From: Pseudoduganella flava
Lineage (GTDB): Bacteria > Pseudomonadota > Gammaproteobacteria > Burkholderiales > Burkholderiaceae_D
Direction of reading: 5' to 3'
Length of the DNA stretch: 64,000 nucleotides
Assembly: GCF_007830495.1 (NCBI RefSeq)
Contig: NZ_VLKW01000001.1
Span: 806,001-870,000, forward strand
This document shows positions 34,163 to 43,893 of the stretch, one piece after another. Position numbers and translations under genes: made by a program. How positions within the stretch are numbered: position 1 is the first letter of the stretch; each line of letters starts with the position of its first letter. The notes under the pieces are model-generated. The model ran no database searches, was not told the DNA's origin, and saw nothing but the letters and a program-made list of their open reading frames with translations.

Positions 34163-35512
34163 TCACGCCGCCACGACTTCCTTGACGACCGGCCGGGTGA
34201 ACTCGAAGCGGCGGATCTCGCCGACGAGGAACAGGTAGCACAGCACCGTCACGAGCGCGTTCGCGCCGACGAACACGAGGGCGCCGTAGAACGAGCCGGT
34301 GGCCTCGAGGATGAAGCCGATCACGATCGGCGTCGTGATGCCGGCCACGTTGCCGAACATATTGAACAGCGAACCGCTCATGCCGCCCGCCTGGCTCGGC
34401 GACGTATCGCCGACGACGGCCCAGCCCAGCGCGCCGATGCCCTTGCCGAAGAACGCCAGCGCCATCACGGCGACGACGACCCAGTCCTGCTCCACGTAGT
34501 TACACAGCACCATCGTGGTGGCCAGCAGCATGCCGCCGATGATCGGCGTCTTGCGCGCCACGGACGTGCTGTAGCCGCGCTTGATCATGCGGTCCGAGAT
34601 CACGCCGCCCAGCACGCCGCCGAGGAAGCCGGCGATGGCCGGCAGCGCGGCGATGAAGCCCGCCTTCAGGATCGTCATGTGGCGTTCCTTGACGAGGTAC
34701 ACGGGGAACCACGTCAGGAAGAAGTACGTCAGCGTGTTGATGCAGTACTGGCCGACGTAAATCCCCAGCAGCATGCGCGACGACAGCAGCTGCTTCAGGC
34801 ATGCCCACGTGTCGATCTGCTGCTTGGCGGTGCCCGTCGTTTCCAGGTCGACGAGGGCGCCGCCGCGCTGGATGTGCTGCAGTTCGGCCGCGTTGATGCG
34901 CGGGTGCTGGCGCGGGCCATGCACGAACTTGAGCCAGGCGAAGGCGATGAGGATGCCCAGCGTGCCCATCACGAAGAACACGCTCTCCCAGCCGAACGTG
35001 TGCACCAGCCAGCCCATGATCGGTGCGAACAACACGGTGGCGAAGTACTGCGCGGAGTTGAAGATCGCCGCGGCGGTGCCCCGCTCGGCGGTCGGGAACC
35101 ACGATGTCGTCAGCCGGCTGTTGCCGGGGAACGAAGGTGCCTCGGCCGCGCCGACGATCAGCCGCAGCGCGAACAGCATCATCACGGCGGCGCCGCCGCT
35201 GAAGAACCCGACCCAGCCCTGCGCCAGCGTGAACAGCGACCACAGGAAGATCGAGAAGAAGTAGGTGATGCGGGTGCCGAAGCGGTCCAGCAGCCAGCCG
35301 CCCGGCAGCTGCGACAGCACGTACGACCATGAGAACGCGGAGAACACGAGGCCCATCTGCACCGGCGACAGGCCCAGCTGCTTGGACAGCTCGGGGCCGG
35401 CGATCGAGATCGTCGCGCGGTCGGCGTAGTTGACGGTGGTTACGATGAAAAGGATCGCGAGGATCGTCCAGCGCACGCGCGTGGCCCGGACGGGTGAAAT
35501 TGCATCGGCCAT
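34163..35512 (-). CDS. MFS transporter, glucarate/galactarate (GudP) type
   Basis: A 449-residue major facilitator with 12 hydrophobic segments. The anion:cation symporter subgroup pattern is clear: VNYADRATISIAGP after the first segment, WSYVLSQLPGGWLLDRFGTR at the cytoplasmic loop 2-3, and EAPSFPGNSRLTTSWFPTAERGTAAAIFNSAQY near residue 125, a hallmark of sugar-acid carriers such as GudP. It would import D-glucarate or galactarate by proton symport. The gudD gene is 20 kb away in this window, so the two may form one pathway. A clear promoter was not identified. Other hexuronate or organic acid substrates are possible. Confidence 0.85.
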   Translation of the reverse strand: MADAISPVRATRVRWTILAILFIVTTVNYADRATISIAGPELSKQLGLSPVQMGLVFSAFSWSYVLSQLPGGWLLDRFGTRITYFFSIFLWSLFTLAQGWVGFFSGGAAVMMLFALRLIVGAAEAPSFPGNSRLTTSWFPTAERGTAAAIFNSAQYFATVLFAPIMGWLVHTFGWESVFFVMGTLGILIAFAWLKFVHGPRQHPRINAAELQHIQRGGALVDLETTGTAKQQIDTWACLKQLLSSRMLLGIYVGQYCINTLTYFFLTWFPVYLVKERHMTILKAGFIAALPAIAGFLGGVLGGVISDRMIKRGYSTSVARKTPIIGGMLLATTMVLCNYVEQDWVVVAVMALAFFGKGIGALGWAVVGDTSPSQAGGMSGSLFNMFGNVAGITTPIVIGFILEATGSFYGALVFVGANALVTVLCYLFLVGEIRRFEFTRPVVKEVVAA

Positions 35513-35684
35513 GAAGTCTCCAGAAGCTCCGTGTGTTCTTGTGCGGAGGGTTGTCAGTCGTCATACAACGTGCGGAGTATAGCGACGCCATCCGGCCATT
35601 TGCAAGCTATTTATCACTAAAACTTATGAGGAGATATGATGACTGGACAAGCAGGCCGCAGCCTGCTTGCCGTGGAGGAGCGGA

Positions 35685-36704
35685 TCAGGTGTTCGGCCGC
35701 TGGGTGCTGCCGCCCTGGCGCGTCAGCATCCACGCGGCCACCAGTGCGCCGCCGCCCAGCAGTGCCAGCTTCAGCGGCGAGTTCACGCGGCGGTAGGGCG
35801 ACGCTTCGCGAATCGTTGCCTTGCCCATCGTCTGCTGCAATTCCTGCGTCGGGTCGGAGCTGTGCAGCGCATCGCGGCGGAACCAGCGCGACGGTTTCTT
35901 CGTGCGCTGCTGGTCCCACATCATGTGCTCGCCAATCTTGTCGAACAGGCGCGGCAGGTGGAAGCCGCCGATCGCATTGGCCCGTGCCGCCTCGCCGACG
36001 AACACGTCGCGCTTCGGATGCTGGGCCGCATCGAGGATCGCCTCGGCCACCATCTCCGGCGGGTAGATCGGCGGCGGCAGCTTCGGCTCCACGTCCATGT
36101 AGTTCTTTGCGTGGACGGTGAACATCGTGTCGATCGCGGCCGGTTTGATCAGCGTGACGGAGACGGGTGCGCCTTCCTTCTCCAGCTCCATCCGCAGCGC
36201 ATCCGTATAGCCTTTCACCGCATGCTTCGATGCCGCGTACATGCCCTGCAGCGGCACCGCCACCTCGGACAGTTCGCTGCCCACGTTGATCAACGCGCCG
36301 CCTTCCTTCTTCAGGTGCTTGACCGCTTCCAGCGAGCCGTTGACGACGCCCCAGAAATTGGTCTGGAACAGGCGGTGGTTGTCTTCCTCGGACACGTCCT
36401 CGGCGCGGCCGAAGATCGAGATGCCGGCATTATTGACCCACGTGTCGATGCGGCCGAAGCGCTTCACGGCCGCCTGCGCGAGCGCGTGGACCTCGTCCTT
36501 GTTGCCGACGTCCGTCGGCACGGCCAGCGCCTCGGCGCCGCGCTGGCGCAGCTGCTCTTCCAGCTGTTCCAGCGCCGCTTCGCCGCGTGCGGCCAGGACC
36601 ACCTTGGCGCCACGGGACGCGGCCATCCGGGCCGTCGTCAGGCCGATGCCGCTGGTGGCGCCCGTGATCACGATGACTTGTTGCGAGATATCTTTCAAGC
36701 GCAT
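35685..36704 (-). CDS. SDR-family oxidoreductase with C-terminal extension
   Basis: A 339-residue short-chain dehydrogenase. The first 250 residues have TGATSGIG (residues 14-21), NNAGI, and the catalytic GSELSE/YAASKHAVKG. A further 90 residues carry a basic segment and end with a probable membrane segment (LALLGGGALVAAWML) near residue 320. This long SDR type is common in Burkholderiales and its substrate is unknown. GAAGGAG precedes the ATG. It is flanked by a sugar-acid transporter and a LysR regulator on the same strand, with gaps of 172 and 93 bases, so it is probably a separate unit. Confidence 0.8.
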   Translation of the reverse strand: MRLKDISQQVIVITGATSGIGLTTARMAASRGAKVVLAARGEAALEQLEEQLRQRGAEALAVPTDVGNKDEVHALAQAAVKRFGRIDTWVNNAGISIFGRAEDVSEEDNHRLFQTNFWGVVNGSLEAVKHLKKEGGALINVGSELSEVAVPLQGMYAASKHAVKGYTDALRMELEKEGAPVSVTLIKPAAIDTMFTVHAKNYMDVEPKLPPPIYPPEMVAEAILDAAQHPKRDVFVGEAARANAIGGFHLPRLFDKIGEHMMWDQQRTKKPSRWFRRDALHSSDPTQELQQTMGKATIREASPYRRVNSPLKLALLGGGALVAAWMLTRQGGSTQRPNT

Positions 36705-36797
36705 GCTGAGCTCCTTCTCGTGTAACCGTTCGTTGTCGATCCGCTATCGTACCCGCCGGCCCAGCTTGCGCGTCACACCATTCCGCCAGTCAAAACT

Positions 36798-37691
36798 TCA
36801 CGCTGCCGCCGTCATCACGTCCGCCAGCCAGTCGGCAAACACGCGCACCCGCGGCGACAGCTGACGCTGGCGCGGGTACAGCACAGTCACCGGCAACGAC
36901 GGCGCCGGCCACTGCGCCAGCACTTCGCGCAGCGTGCCCTCGGCCAGCATCTGGCGCACGTGGTAGCGCGGCAGTTGGGCGAAGCCGAGGCCACCGGCAC
37001 AACAGGCGACGTAGGCTTCGCCGGTGCTGACGGTGACGCGGCCGGGCACCTGCACCTCGCGCAGCTGTCCATCGACCAAGAACTCGAACGGCAGCATGCG
37101 GCCGGCCGCGATCGAGTACCAGTTGACGGCCTGGTGGCGCTGCAGCTCGTCGATCGTCGCCGGTGTGCCGTGCCGTTCGATGTAGGCCGCGCTGGCGCAC
37201 GTGACTTGCGCCAGCGTCGCGACGCGCCGGCCCACCATGCTCGAGTCGCGCAGCTCGCCCACGCGCAGCACGCAATCGACGCCTTCGCCGATCAGGTCCA
37301 CATAGCGGTCGCCCATGCCGATTTCGACCTCGATGCCGGGATAGCGGTCCATGAATTCGTGCAGCCGCGGCAGCACGTAGAAGCGCGCCAGCGTGGGCAG
37401 GTCGACACGCAGCCTGCCCTTCGGGAGCACGCCGCGGTGGCCGAAGCCCGCCTCGGTTTCCTCGACGTCGGCCAGGATGCGCAGGCAGCGCTGGTAATAG
37501 GCCTGGCCATCGGTGGTCGGCGTCACCTTGCGCGTGGTCCGGTGCAGCAGCTGGATGCCCAGGCGCGCCTCCAGCTGGCGGATCGCGTGGGTGGCGGTGG
37601 CCGCGGGCAGTTTCAGGTCATCGGCCGCCTTGCTGAAGTTGCCCAGCTCGACGATCCGCGTGAACAGCTTCATCGCATCGAATCGGTCCAT
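36798..37691 (-). CDS. LysR-family transcriptional regulator
   Basis: A 297-residue LysR protein. The HTH is FTRIVELGNFSKAADDLKLPAATATHAIRQLE, followed by the linker helix and LLHRTTRKVTPT. The C-terminal effector domain runs from about residue 95 (RVDLPTLARFYVLPRLHEFM) to the end. It is divergent from an SDR gene across 113 bp containing two inverted repeats, the classic LysR layout, so it most likely regulates that SDR and the next. This subgroup (DNA-binding start MDRFDAMKLF) often controls oxidoreductases. The ligand is unknown. Confidence 0.88.
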   Translation of the reverse strand: MDRFDAMKLFTRIVELGNFSKAADDLKLPAATATHAIRQLEARLGIQLLHRTTRKVTPTTDGQAYYQRCLRILADVEETEAGFGHRGVLPKGRLRVDLPTLARFYVLPRLHEFMDRYPGIEVEIGMGDRYVDLIGEGVDCVLRVGELRDSSMVGRRVATLAQVTCASAAYIERHGTPATIDELQRHQAVNWYSIAAGRMLPFEFLVDGQLREVQVPGRVTVSTGEAYVACCAGGLGFAQLPRYHVRQMLAEGTLREVLAQWPAPSLPVTVLYPRQRQLSPRVRVFADWLADVMTAAA

Positions 37692-37725
37692 ATTATTGAG
37701 AAATTTTGCACAGTGATAGTGATCT

Positions 37726-37760
37726 TACCTTATTTATTCAAGGTATTGCATGAGCAATAC
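37726..37760. promoter_or_regulatory. overlapping inverted repeats in the divergent LysR/SDR promoter
   Basis: GTATTGC-ATGA-GCAATAC (37743-37760) has perfect 7-bp arms and contains a T-N11-A-like LysR box. TACCTT-N8-AAGGTA (37726-37745) overlaps its left edge. Two overlapping sites would allow separate repression and activation states. Confidence 0.6.
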
Positions 37761-37804
37761 TGGCGTCACTGCAGCACATCACCCAACTGAAAAGGAGTAA
37801 CGCC

Positions 37805-38545
37805 ATGAATACGCAACAACAAGTCGCCATCGTTACCGGAGCATCGCGCGGCATCGGCGCCGCCATCGCCCAGCGCCTCGCCGCCGACGGCTACGCGGTC
37901 ATCGTCAACTATGCCGGCAACGCGCAGGAAGCGGGCAAGGTCGTCGCGGCGATCGAAGCGCGGGGCGGCCGGGCCGCGGCCGTGCAGGCGGACGTCGCCG
38001 ACAGCGCCGCCGTGCGCCGCCTGTTCGACGAGACGATCGCGCGCTTCGGCCGTGTCGACGTCCTCGTCAACAATGCCGGCGTGATGCCGGCGAACCTGCC
38101 GCACCTGGCCGACACGGACGACGCGACGTTCGAGCGCATGTTCGCCGTCAACGTGAAGGGCACGTTCAACGGCCTGCGCGAAGCGGCCACGCGGCTGCAG
38201 CAGGGCGGGCGCATCATCAACTTCTCGACCAGCATCATCGGCCTGTCGATGCCCGGCTACTCGGTGTACAGCGCCACGAAATCGGCGGTCGAGACGATGA
38301 CGGCGGTCTTCGCGAAAGAGCTGCGCGGCAAGGCCATCACCGTCAACGCGGTGGCGCCGGGGCCGACGGCGACGGACCTGTTCCTGGACGGGAAAACGCC
38401 CGAGCACGTGGACCGCCTGGCCAAGCTGGCGCCGCTGGAACGCATCGGCGAGCCGGACGAGATCGCGGACGTCGTCGCGTTCCTTGCGAAGCCGGGCACG
38501 TGGGTCAACGGCCAGACGCTGCGCGCCAACGGCGGCTACGTTTGA
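37805..38545 (+). CDS. SDR-family NAD(P)-dependent oxidoreductase
   Basis: A 246-residue classical SDR of the 3-oxoacyl-ACP reductase (FabG-like) type. It shows TGASRGIGAAIA (residues 11-22), VNNAGVM, ISTSIIG-like NFSTSII, the catalytic YSVYSATKSAVE, and the C-terminal VNGQTLRANGGYV that closes the substrate pocket. AAAAGGAGT precedes ATG 37805. It is divergent from the LysR gene and followed after 22 bases by a second SDR, so the two form an operon under likely LysR control. The specific substrate cannot be read from sequence. Confidence 0.87.
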   Translation: MNTQQQVAIVTGASRGIGAAIAQRLAADGYAVIVNYAGNAQEAGKVVAAIEARGGRAAAVQADVADSAAVRRLFDETIARFGRVDVLVNNAGVMPANLPHLADTDDATFERMFAVNVKGTFNGLREAATRLQQGGRIINFSTSIIGLSMPGYSVYSATKSAVETMTAVFAKELRGKAITVNAVAPGPTATDLFLDGKTPEHVDRLAKLAPLERIGEPDEIADVVAFLAKPGTWVNGQTLRANGGYV

Positions 38546-38567
38546 TGCGGACGTGGAGGACATCGTC

Positions 38568-39476
38568 ATGGAACAGCTGACCATCCTCGTCACCGGTGCC
38601 GGCACGGGCATCGGCCTGCATACGGTCCGCGCGCTGGCGTTGGCGGGCCACACGGTGTACGCCAGCATGCGCGACATCGACGGCCGCAACGCGGCCAAGG
38701 CACGCGAGCTGCGCGACTGGGGCTTTGCACACGGAGCCGACGTGCGCGCCGTCGAACTGGACGTGCTGTCGCAGGCCTCGGCCGATGCGGCGGTGCAGGC
38801 GATCGTCGCCGCGCGGGGCCGGCTGGACGCCGTCGTCCACAACGCCGGCCACCTCGTGATCGGGCCGACGGAAGCGTTCACGCCGGAAGAAATCACACAG
38901 GTGTTCGACACCAACTTCCTCGGCACCCAGCGCGTCAACCGCGCCGTGCTGCCGGTGCTGCGGCGCCAGCGGAAGGGTCTCGTGCTGTGGGTCAGCAGCA
39001 CCACGGTGCGGGGCGGCTTCCCGCCATTCCTGGGCCCGTACGCGGCGGCCAAGGCGGCGATGGACTCGTTGGCGGTGAGCCTGTCGTACGAGCTGGCGCG
39101 CTTCGGCATCGAAACGTCGATCGTCGTGCCCGGCGCCTTCACGGCCGGCACCGACCACTTCCCGAAAGCGGGCGGGCCCGCCGATACGGAAACGGCCGCC
39201 GCCTACGCCCGCTACGACGGCCTGATGGACCAGGTGGGGGCGCGGCTGGCGGAGCTGTCGCCGCCGGAAGCCGATCCCGCCGCCGTGGGCGCCGAGATCG
39301 CCCGCATCGTCGGCCTGCCGCACGGCACCCGCCCGTTCCGCTCGGTGGTCGACTTCATCGACGACGGCGCCGCCGCGGTGACGGAGGTGGCCGAGCGCGT
39401 CCGCGAAGAGTTCGCCCACCGCATCGGCATCGCCGACCTGCTGCGGCCGGCGCCCGCCGCCACCGCGGCCAACTGA
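38568..39476 (+). CDS. SDR-family oxidoreductase
   Basis: A 302-residue short-chain dehydrogenase with TGAGTGIGLHT (residues about 9-19), HNAGHL in place of the usual NNAG, and the catalytic WVSSTTVRGG and YAAAKAAMDSLA. ATG 38568 is chosen because GTGGAGGA lies 8 bases before it; in-frame reading upstream overlaps the first SDR. The extended C-terminus (residues 190-302) contains a PGAFTAGTDHF loop seen in large-subunit SDRs that act on steroids or retinoid-like compounds, but function is open. It ends two bases before a pair of hairpin repeats. Confidence 0.83.
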   Translation: MEQLTILVTGAGTGIGLHTVRALALAGHTVYASMRDIDGRNAAKARELRDWGFAHGADVRAVELDVLSQASADAAVQAIVAARGRLDAVVHNAGHLVIGPTEAFTPEEITQVFDTNFLGTQRVNRAVLPVLRRQRKGLVLWVSSTTVRGGFPPFLGPYAAAKAAMDSLAVSLSYELARFGIETSIVVPGAFTAGTDHFPKAGGPADTETAAAYARYDGLMDQVGARLAELSPPEADPAAVGAEIARIVGLPHGTRPFRSVVDFIDDGAAAVTEVAERVREEFAHRIGIADLLRPAPAATAAN

Positions 39477-39477
39477 C

Positions 39478-39585
39478 GAGCCTGTGTCCACCTTGGGGTC
39501 AACCCCATTTTCGGACACGAGCTCATCCACTAACCGCTGAGCCCGTGTCCGTTTTCGGGGTTGACCCCACGGTGGACACGAGCTC
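39478..39585. repeat. two tandem GAGCCTGTGTCC-arm hairpins, 61-bp spacing
   Basis: Unit 1 (39478-39524) and unit 2 (39539-39585) each open with GAGCC(T/C)GTGTCC and close with GGACACGAGCTC. Their inner cores, GGGGTCAACCCC and GGGGTTGACCCC, are inverses of each other, so the two units also form a large inverted repeat across 39485-39578. Confidence 0.8.
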
Positions 39586-39598
39586 AGCTGTGGTTGTG

Positions 39599-40639
<1,041 letters not shown>

Positions 40640-40654
40640 CGGGGCTCCTACAAT

Positions 40655-40680
40655 GAAAAAAGCCCGCGCGGGCGGGCTTC
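40655..40680 (-). terminator. rho-independent terminator of sodB
   Basis: On the minus strand, AAGCCCGC-CCGC-GCGGGCTT is followed by a T-run. It lies 32 bases after the sodB stop and 15 bases before the aldo/keto reductase start. Confidence 0.85.
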
Positions 40681-40711
40681 CGGGTACAGAGTTACTGCAC
40701 TACTGCCTGAT

Positions 40712-41290
40712 TCAGGCGAAGTTCTGGTTGACGAAGTCCCAGTTGACCGTGTTCCACCACGATTCCACGAACTTCGGACGGGCGTTGCGGTAGTCGATGT
40801 AGTAAGCGTGTTCCCATACGTCGCAGGTCAGCAGCGGCTTGTCGGCCGTTGTCAGCGGGGTCTGGGCGTTGGACGTGTTGACGATGTCGACGGAACCGTC
40901 GGCCTTCTTCACCAGCCAGGTCCAGCCGGAACCGAAGTTGCCGACGGCGGACTTGCTGAACTCTTCCTTGAACTTGTCGAACGAACCCCACTTGGCGGTG
41001 ATCGCATCGGCCACGGCACCGGTCGGCGCGCCGCCGCCGTTCGGCTTCATGCAGTTCCAGAAGAACGTGTGGTTCCACACCTGCGCGGAGTTGTTGAAGA
41101 TGCCGCCGGAGGACTTCTTGATGATCTCTTCCAGGGACAGGTTCTCGAACTCGGTGCCCTTGATCAGGTTGTTCAGGTTCGTCACATACGCCTGGTGGTG
41201 CTTACCGTAGTGGTATTCCAGCGTCTCCTGGGAGATGTGCGGCTGCAGGGCGTCCTTCGCGTAGGGCAGGGGCGGCAGAGTATGTTCCAT
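40712..41290 (-). CDS. sodB: iron superoxide dismutase
   Basis: A 192-residue cytoplasmic Fe-SOD that dismutates superoxide. All four metal ligands are at their canonical places: His27 (EYHYGKHH), His74 (VWNHTFFW), Asp157 and His161 ([12 protein letters not shown]). Gln70 in NNSAQVWN supplies the outer-sphere residue, which in iron enzymes comes from the N-terminal domain. Length is exactly that of E. coli SodB. AAAGGAA precedes the ATG. It lies downstream of xseA and a LacI gene on the same strand and has its own terminator, so it probably has its own promoter in the 125-bp gap. Confidence 0.96.
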   Translation of the reverse strand: MEHTLPPLPYAKDALQPHISQETLEYHYGKHHQAYVTNLNNLIKGTEFENLSLEEIIKKSSGGIFNNSAQVWNHTFFWNCMKPNGGGAPTGAVADAITAKWGSFDKFKEEFSKSAVGNFGSGWTWLVKKADGSVDIVNTSNAQTPLTTADKPLLTCDVWEHAYYIDYRNARPKFVESWWNTVNWDFVNQNFA

Positions 41291-41415
41291 GTGTGTTTCC
41301 TTTTAACGAGACAGAAGGGTAATTTTGACGAAACGACCAACATTGTAATGCGTCGCCCGGGGCTTTGCCGAAAGCCCCCTCAAAATGTGCGGCAAACGCG
41401 CGGCAAGCCCCGGCT

Positions 41416-42432
41416 TCAGTGGGGCCGCGTGGTTTCCCGCACGACCAGCTCGACCGGCGGCACCCGCGTCGGCACCCGGTCGCCATTGATGAGCCGCAGC
41501 AGCGCCGTAATCGCCGTCAGGCCGATCTCGTACAGCGGCTGCCGCACCGTCGTCAGCGGCGGCGTCGTGAACGACGAGCCGGGCAGGTCGTCAAAGCCCA
41601 CCAGCGACACGTCTTCCGGCACGCGCACGCCCTTGCGGTACAGCGCCAGCCGCACGCCGTACGCGCTCTGGTCGTTCGCCGCGAACACGGCGGTGAATTC
41701 CTGGCGCGTCTCGAACAGGTGGTTGATCGCGATGAGACCGCTGTTTTCGTGGAAATTACCTTCGACGACGAGCGCCGGGTCGACGGCGATGCCGGCATCT
41801 TCCAGCGCCTTGCGGTAGCCGCGCAGCCGGGCCGACGCGTCGGCGTGGCTCGGCGGGCCCGCGACGAACGCGATGCGCCGGTGGCCCAGCTCGATCAGGT
41901 GGCGCACGGCCAGCCAGGCGCCGTGCTCGTTATCCATCGTGAAGCCCAGCGCGTTCGACGCATCGAGCGCGCGGCCGGTGACGACGATCGGGCGCTGCGT
42001 GGCGAAGTGCAGCAGTTCGTCGTCGGGCAGGTTGCCGGACAACAGGACGATGCCGTCCACCTTGCGTGCCAGCAGCAGCCTGATGCGGTCCGCTTCCTCC
42101 AGCGCGCTCCAGTGGCCCGTGACGATCACGGATGCGTAGCCGGTGCCTTTCAGGCCGTCGTCGATGCCGTGCAAGGTCTCGTCGAAGAACGGCGACGAGA
42201 TGTCCTGCACGATGATGCCGATCGTGTGCGTGCGGCCCTTCTTGAGGCCTTGCGCCATCAGGTTCGGTGCGAAATTGGTGCGCGCGATCGCCTTCATCAC
42301 GGCTTGCCGCTTGTCGTCGGAAACGCGGGCCGTGCCGTTCAGGATGCGCGAGACGGTGGAAGGCGAGACGCCGGCCTCCCGAGCGACGTCAAGCAGGGTC
42401 GATGGCCCTGCCGCCACTGTTTTTTTTATCAT
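41416..42432 (-). CDS. LacI/PurR-family transcriptional regulator
   Basis: A 338-residue regulator with HTH TLLDVAREAGVSPSTVSRILNG (described from residue 12), hinge NFAPNLMAQGLKKG, and sensor domain from HTIGIIVQDISSPFFDETL to TTVRQPLYEIG. ATG 42432 is the natural start; longer in-frame reading runs back into xseA. It is not next to any sugar gene, so its target is unknown; neighbours are sodB and xseA. Two half-sites of the form TGGTTAtAAC and GGTTACCA lie just upstream and could be its own operator. Its HTH differs from that of the xylan-locus regulator, so it likely reads a different operator. Confidence 0.87.
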   Translation of the reverse strand: MIKKTVAAGPSTLLDVAREAGVSPSTVSRILNGTARVSDDKRQAVMKAIARTNFAPNLMAQGLKKGRTHTIGIIVQDISSPFFDETLHGIDDGLKGTGYASVIVTGHWSALEEADRIRLLLARKVDGIVLLSGNLPDDELLHFATQRPIVVTGRALDASNALGFTMDNEHGAWLAVRHLIELGHRRIAFVAGPPSHADASARLRGYRKALEDAGIAVDPALVVEGNFHENSGLIAINHLFETRQEFTAVFAANDQSAYGVRLALYRKGVRVPEDVSLVGFDDLPGSSFTTPPLTTVRQPLYEIGLTAITALLRLINGDRVPTRVPPVELVVRETTRPH

Positions 42433-42442
42433 TGTTGTCCCG

Positions 42443-42469
42443 TGGTTATAACTTCGGCCAAGGTTACCA
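42443..42469. promoter_or_regulatory. possible operator of the LacI/PurR-type gene
   Basis: TGGTTATAAC (42443-42452, containing the perfect palindrome GTTATAAC) and GGTTACCA (42462-42469) lie in the 52-bp gap between xseA and the regulator. TGGTAACC-type half-sites are common for LacI proteins of sugar regulons. Confidence 0.4.
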
Positions 42470-42484
42470 TATGGCGCGGGACGA

Positions 42485-43843
42485 TTACAGCGTGGGCTGT
42501 ACGCCTGCCACGTCGACGTCGGCACTGCCTTCGGCCAAGCGTACGGTGACGGTGGTGCGCGGCTGCAGCTGCGCGGGCGAGCGCAGGATCGTGCCTTGCC
42601 GGTCCGTGACGATCGCGTAACCCCGTTCCAATGTGCGCTGTGGATTGAGCAGTTCCAGCTGCGCGGCCAGCGCGCCCAATGCTTCACGTTCGCGCTGCAC
42701 GCGCGCGCCGATGTTGACGGTGCAGCGGTGCTGCAGCGCGGCCAGGTGGGCACGCACCGGGCGCGTGTCCGGGCGCTGCGCGGCCAGCCGGCCGGCCAGC
42801 CGTTCCAGCGTGTGGCGGGCCTGGTTCAAAGGCGTGCGGTTCGCATGCATCATCGCCGTCGAGAGCGCCAGCAGCTCGAGGCGCTGCTGGCGGATCCGCG
42901 CCGTTGGGCTCAGCAGCCGGCGGCTGTGGTTGTCCAGCGTTTGCGCAGCGTCGTTTAACGTGCGGCGCATCGCGCGGCGCAGGTCCGTCGCGTCCGCACG
43001 CAGCGAAGCGAGCCAGTCGCCACGGGGCGTCGCGGCCAGTTCGGCCGCCGCCGTCGGCGTCGCCGCGCGCAGGTCGGCGGCGAAGTCGGCGATCGTGAAG
43101 TCCGTCTCGTGGCCCACGCCCGAGATCACCGGCATGCTGCATTCGGCGATCGCATACGCCACCTGCTCGTCGTTGAAGCACCACAGGTCCTCGATGCTGC
43201 CGCCGCCGCGGCAGACGATCAGCACGTCGCACTCGGCGCGGTGCGATGCGGTGCGGATCGCCAGCGCGATCTGTTCTGCGGCCAGCTGGCCCTGCACCAG
43301 CGTGGGGTAGAGCACGATGTTCACATGCGGCGCGCGGCGGCGCAGCGCCGTCAGCACGTCGCGCAGCGCGGCCGCCTGCGGACTCGTGACGATGCCGATG
43401 GTGCGGGCGAACAGCGGGATGGCGCGCTTCCTGTCCTCATCGAACAGGCCGGCCGCGGACAGCCGTTCCTTCAGCCGCATGAACGCCTCGAACAGCGCGC
43501 CGACGCCGGCGCGGCGGATCGCCTCGACATTGATCTGGTAGTCGCCACGCGGGCCGTATAACGTGACGAGCGCGCGCACCTCGACCTTGTCGCCCTCGCG
43601 CGGCACGAAGCCGGCGTACTGGGCGCGGCCGCGGAACATCACGGCGCGCACCTGGGCCGCGTCGTCCTTCAACGTGAAGTACCAGTGGCCGGAACTGGCG
43701 CGCGTGAAATTGGAGATTTCCCCAGCGATCCACGTCAGTGGAAAACTCCGTTCCAGCAGCCGCGCGACGGCTTGGTTCAGGGCGCTGACGGTGATGACGG
43801 CGTTCTGGCCGGCGGCGGAATCGGGGCGGTCGTAGGTAGTCAT
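42485..43843 (-). CDS. xseA: exodeoxyribonuclease VII large subunit
   Basis: A 452-residue DNA repair nuclease subunit that, with XseB, degrades single-stranded DNA to short oligonucleotides. The N-terminal OB fold ([24 protein letters not shown], residues about 32-55) binds ssDNA. The catalytic domain contains [30 protein letters not shown] and [28 protein letters not shown]. The C-terminal half is a long coiled-coil, and the final strand has [16 protein letters not shown] 43843 is used; an in-frame GTG lies 15 bases upstream. xseB is not in the window. The upstream region holds the unusual six-unit repeat array. Confidence 0.95.
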   Translation of the reverse strand: MTTYDRPDSAAGQNAVITVSALNQAVARLLERSFPLTWIAGEISNFTRASSGHWYFTLKDDAAQVRAVMFRGRAQYAGFVPREGDKVEVRALVTLYGPRGDYQINVEAIRRAGVGALFEAFMRLKERLSAAGLFDEDRKRAIPLFARTIGIVTSPQAAALRDVLTALRRRAPHVNIVLYPTLVQGQLAAEQIALAIRTASHRAECDVLIVCRGGGSIEDLWCFNDEQVAYAIAECSMPVISGVGHETDFTIADFAADLRAATPTAAAELAATPRGDWLASLRADATDLRRAMRRTLNDAAQTLDNHSRRLLSPTARIRQQRLELLALSTAMMHANRTPLNQARHTLERLAGRLAAQRPDTRPVRAHLAALQHRCTVNIGARVQREREALGALAAQLELLNPQRTLERGYAIVTDRQGTILRSPAQLQPRTTVTVRLAEGSADVDVAGVQPTL

Positions 43844-43893
43844 GGGCAGGCTGTCCACAGTGTCATCAAGCGGTCATGCTTATGTCATATCTC

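Noticed and set aside
41416..42432. Second LacI gene as the regulator of the xylan island
   Set aside because: It is 15 kb away beside sodB and xseA, and its upstream half-sites (TGGTTATAAC, GGTTACCA) do not match the CGCTAACA motif.
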